In this document: piece after piece, positions 61,328-64,000 of the stretch
Layout of the letters: every line of letters begins with the position of its first letter
Position numbering within the stretch: the first letter of the stretch is position 1
Assembly: GCA_963696675.1 (NCBI GenBank)
Contig: CAVOLM010000058.1
Span: 1 to 64,000 of the forward strand
Source of the DNA: DATBVX01 sp963696675
GTDB lineage: Bacteria; Pseudomonadota; Gammaproteobacteria; Steroidobacterales; Steroidobacteraceae
DNA: 64,000 nt
Reading direction: 5' to 3'
The notes under the pieces: generated by a model
Seen by the model: only the letters and a program-made list of their open reading frames with translations
What the model was told of the DNA's origin: nothing
The model's database searches: none
Position numbers and translations under genes: made by a program

Positions 61328-62878
61328 CTAGCCGGATGGGTCATCGTGCGAATAATAATCTGGAATCAGCGCCAGGAGAGCTTGCCCGCGCTGCTGCCAG
61401 AGTTTCGCAACCAACCTGCGAGCCCGGTCACAATCGACATCGCAGCGAGCCGCGAAAGCTAGCACTCCCGAGGGGCGTCCACCCGTGAGCGCCATCGCAC
61501 CGTAATAAAACTGTTCTAAAATTGGACTTCTCGTGACGATGCCGCCGACCTCGTAGACATAAGCGACAACCCATCGCTCGCCTGTCGACGCCTCTGCTTC
61601 TACTTGTGCTAGCTCGCGCCCAAGGGCGACCGCGATCTGTGTTGGCACACCCTTCGTCGAGACCGAATGCCATGCTCCGGGCGCAATGACATCATTGAGG
61701 TAGTACACGAGCTCCTGTCCGGGATGCTGCTCCTCATAAAGGTTGACATAGACCTCGACGGTACCCTCGCCGGAACGGTAGGCAGCCCGGACCGCAGCGT
61801 CATTTCCTACAAAATTAGGCTGCCACGCGGGGTCGAACGGCAGCGGTCCCTGCCAGTGGTTCGCAACTACCGGCAGCGAACCGAGTTTCAGCGACCGGTA
61901 GTCCCGCCTATCGGCCAACGCGGTGAAGGCCAGCGGTATGACCAACAGTCCAAAAGGTACCCACGTTGCAGTGGCGACGCGAGAGCCGGTGGGAGGAGCG
62001 GCAGCGGGCCGCGCGCCGTCGGTCGCCTTCTCTGGAGGAGGCGCCAAGCGTACGCCAATAGCGACTATCCCCAACATCAGTACGGCGAAAACGGCCCAGC
62101 CGAGCGTGAAATGCTCTACCGCAACGAAGTAGTGCCTCATTGCCGTGAGGTGCCCCGCGTAGATGACAATGATCACTCGTATCCAGTTCGCGATGAGGCT
62201 GAGCACTGCAGCGGCACCGATGAGCGCCAGGCGCTTGCGTCGAGGCAGTTTCATTACGACGCCGACGAGGCACGCGACCGCCAGCGTGACCACGAAGAAA
62301 CGCTTGCCGCTGCAGCCCTCGGCGATCTGGAATGTGCCTGCGGGAATCGTGACCGTGCTGCCTGCAAGAACCGCAGGAACGCCAAGCAAGGCAAGACCTG
62401 TCTCCGTTGCTAGGACGGTCACGCGCTGCAGGGTCGGCACCATGTAGTCCCACACCGGCACCGCGAAGTACAGGAATGTCAACGGACCCGCGCTCGCTCT
62501 TGCAGCATGCGAGCCGGCTGACGCCAATACCGCCAGGAACAGCGTGGGCGGAATGAGAACCTGCTGCCCGAACGCGCTGCTGCCTCCGAACGCCACCAGC
62601 CACAACGCGATGGCGATGAGCAACGCCATCGCAGCTAGCAATACGGGCCGGGCCGGCTGTTCGTTAATCCTGCGCCTGGCAGCGACGAGCCAGACTGCAG
62701 AGGCCACGACGACCAGGAACCCGTGCCGATAGTCATGGATCTCGAGCCAGTAATTCCCCAGGAACAGAACGCTGGGCCAGAATGCGACGAGACCAAAGAG
62801 CAAAACCCCATACGTGATCGTGCTCGCGCGAAGCGCGCCGTTCCTCACCTGGATCAACGACTCAGCGGCCACTGCCAT
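61328..62878 (-). CDS. xrtA: Exosortase A with C-terminal EpsI domain
   Basis: An intact 516-residue membrane protease/transpeptidase that cleaves PEP-CTERM sorting signals. About eight membrane segments occupy residues 20-280. The catalytic triad is visible: Cys189 in AEGCSGKRFF, Arg234 in ANWIRVIIVIYAGH and His256 in AVEHFTLGW. The GTFQIAEGCSG surroundings are those of XrtA. Residues ~310-516 form the periplasmic EpsI/DUF3485 domain (VVANHWQGPLPFDPAWQPNF, YVNLYEEQHPGQELVYY) that is fused in the XrtA branch. It lies 18 bases upstream of PrsT's start and 3 bases after the PrsR stop, so all three are probably co-transcribed. Its substrates are not in this window. Confidence 0.93.
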   Translation of the reverse strand: MAVAAESLIQVRNGALRASTITYGVLLFGLVAFWPSVLFLGNYWLEIHDYRHGFLVVVASAVWLVAARRRINEQPARPVLLAAMALLIAIALWLVAFGGSSAFGQQVLIPPTLFLAVLASAGSHAARASAGPLTFLYFAVPVWDYMVPTLQRVTVLATETGLALLGVPAVLAGSTVTIPAGTFQIAEGCSGKRFFVVTLAVACLVGVVMKLPRRKRLALIGAAAVLSLIANWIRVIIVIYAGHLTAMRHYFVAVEHFTLGWAVFAVLMLGIVAIGVRLAPPPEKATDGARPAAAPPTGSRVATATWVPFGLLVIPLAFTALADRRDYRSLKLGSLPVVANHWQGPLPFDPAWQPNFVGNDAAVRAAYRSGEGTVEVYVNLYEEQHPGQELVYYLNDVIAPGAWHSVSTKGVPTQIAVALGRELAQVEAEASTGERWVVAYVYEVGGIVTRSPILEQFYYGAMALTGGRPSGVLAFAARCDVDCDRARRLVAKLWQQRGQALLALIPDYYSHDDPSG

Positions 62879-62881
62879 TTG

Positions 62882-64000
62882 TCAGCCCGCGGCCTTGCTT
62901 TCGCGACTCTCAACGCGCATGCCGTAGCGCTCCAGGAGGTCATACAGCGTCGGACGGGTGACACCCAGCAGCTCTGCAGCACGCGAGATATTGCCCTCCG
63001 CAATGCTCAGGGCCTGCCGGATTGCCTGTCGTTCCGCTCGCGCCCGTGCTTCCTTGAGATTCAACAGCAGGCTGCGGTCAACGACCTTTGCAAGCGCGAG
63101 ATCCTCGGCGCTGATCATGGGAGTCTCACTCATGATCACGGCCGTCTTGATCTTGTTCTCGAGCTCGCGCACGTTGCCTGGCCACGGATAGACTTCCATG
63201 GCAGCGAGCGCCTCGTCGGCAAGTCCGCGCTTGGGGCGCCGCTCGCTGGCGCTGATTCGACGCAGGATGGCATGCGCCAGCACTGCGATACCAGCGCCGC
63301 GCTCGCGCAGCGGCGGAACGTGTATCGAAACTTCGCTGATTCGAAAGTACAGGTCCTGGCGGAAGCGCTGACTGGAAATCAGAGCGGCCAGATCCTGGTT
63401 CGTGGCACAGACCACTCGCACATCGACCTCAATCTCTTCCCGGCCGCCGACGCGCTCGATGACCCGGTTCTGGAGAAAGCGCAGTAACTTAGCCTGCAAC
63501 GCAAGCGGCATGTCACCGATCTCATCGAGAAACAGCGTCCCGCCGTCGGCGGTCTCGACCTTGCCGATGGTTTGCTTCGCCGCCCCGGTGTATGCGCCCT
63601 TCTCATAGCCGAAGAGTTCGCTCTCCAGCAGTTGCTCCGGAATTGCCGCGCAGTTGATCGCGACAAACGGCTTCGCGCGCCGATCACTCTGGTCGTGCAC
63701 CGCGTGCGCCAGCAGCTCCTTGCCGGTACCGCTCTCGCCGAGAATCAGCACCGATGCGCTGGTTGGCGCCACTTTCTCGATCATGCGACATACCTTGAGC
63801 ATCCCCTCATCGGTAGCGATGATCCCATCGAGCGGAGTGTTGGCCTGCACCTCGCGCAGCGTGCGGTTCTGCTCCTCGAGCGAATGCATCTGGAACGCAC
63901 GCCCAACTAGCAGCCGCAGCACTTCGGTGTCGACCGGCTTCTGATAGAAGTCATAGGCGCCGAGCGATACCGCTCGTACGGCGTTGTCACGATCGGCGTT
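62882..64000 (-). CDS. prsR: PrsR, sigma54-dependent PEP-CTERM-system response regulator (5' partial)
   Basis: An NtrC-type activator whose N-terminus lies beyond the window edge. Visible are the end of the receiver domain (GAYDFYQKPVDTEVLRLLVG), the AAA+ domain with Walker A GESGTGKE, the sigma54-contact loop as GYEKGAYTGAAK, Walker B GGTLFLDEIGDMP and the arginine region LRERGAGIAVLAHAILR. A Fis-type helix-turn-helix closes it (AEGNISRAAELLGVTRPTLY). It matches the TIGR02915-type regulator, paired elsewhere with the kinase PrsK. It would activate -24/-12 promoters of exported-protein genes; two candidates are at 9400 and 25806. The reading frame is open to base 64000. Confidence 0.93.
   Translation of the reverse strand, partial: NADRDNAVRAVSLGAYDFYQKPVDTEVLRLLVGRAFQMHSLEEQNRTLREVQANTPLDGIIATDEGMLKVCRMIEKVAPTSASVLILGESGTGKELLAHAVHDQSDRRAKPFVAINCAAIPEQLLESELFGYEKGAYTGAAKQTIGKVETADGGTLFLDEIGDMPLALQAKLLRFLQNRVIERVGGREEIEVDVRVVCATNQDLAALISSQRFRQDLYFRISEVSIHVPPLRERGAGIAVLAHAILRRISASERRPKRGLADEALAAMEVYPWPGNVRELENKIKTAVIMSETPMISAEDLALAKVVDRSLLLNLKEARARAERQAIRQALSIAEGNISRAAELLGVTRPTLYDLLERYGMRVESRESKAAG

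Noticed and set aside
1..64000. tRNA, rRNA, insertion sequence, prophage or attachment sites
   Set aside because: None seen; no transposase or integrase motifs and no tRNA-like cloverleaf noticed on either strand, although small RNAs cannot be excluded by eye.

Overview
The window is GC-rich proteobacterial chromosome, most likely gammaproteobacterial. That placement rests on gene families and composition only; no rRNA, tRNA or taxonomic marker is present. It is almost entirely a polysaccharide-building and protein-export locus of the exosortase A (XrtA, PEP-CTERM/EpsH1) type, preceded by a second sugar-modification operon.

Layout. 1-3430: the tail of an LhgO-like FAD oxidoreductase and two convergent Wzx-type flippases. 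3486-9344 (minus): a very large secreted protein with a glucose/sorbosone-dehydrogenase propeller, PKD domains and an array of seven Fn3 and three LamG domains. 9560-19167 (minus): nine tightly packed genes, read from 19167 downwards: C-methyltransferase, PIG-L deacetylase, SDR, UDP-sugar dehydrogenase, DUF4910 peptidase-like protein, RfbF-like cytidylyltransferase, PhyH-like oxygenase, SDR, and a duplicated-domain protein of unknown function. 19658-23428 (plus): GT2, acyl-CoA ligase and PLP decarboxylase of the exosortase-A type. 23425-30557 (minus): a beta-helix surface protein with a C-terminal sorting-like tail, a TPR lipoprotein-sized protein, a Tat-exported protein and an O-antigen-ligase/polymerase. 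30725-35277 (plus): ACP, FkbH, MaoC-SDR fusion and a GNAT-like protein. 35278-40248 (minus): a second Tat protein, GT4, a fused double alpha/beta hydrolase and a second ACP. 40493-42321 (plus): an asparagine-synthase-like protein without the glutaminase Cys. 42329-64000 (minus): the core XrtA locus: deacetylase, four GT4 enzymes, amidotransferase, GDP-mannose-type dehydrogenase, FemAB, deacetylase, outer-membrane protein, tyrosine kinase, chain-length protein, export protein, PrsT, exosortase A and the sigma54 activator PrsR.

How they fit. Nucleotide sugars are made by the dehydrogenases, SDRs and cytidylyltransferase. They are assembled by the glycosyltransferases and decorated by amidotransferase, deacetylase, FemAB and ACP/ligase/decarboxylase/hydrolase functions. 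The product is flipped or polymerised by Wzx and Wzy-like proteins and exported by the Wza/Wzz/kinase-like proteins. XrtA should anchor PEP-CTERM proteins in this matrix, yet no classical PEP-CTERM substrate is encoded here. Two candidate sigma54 (-24/-12) promoters lie in front of the two largest secreted proteins, which could place them under PrsR-type control.

Data quality. More than half of the genes are broken by frameshifts, while others are perfectly clean. Most breaks I resolved by hand are repaired by deleting one base, which points to residual insertion errors in the assembly rather than gene decay. Coordinates of broken genes are given for the reconstructed whole gene.
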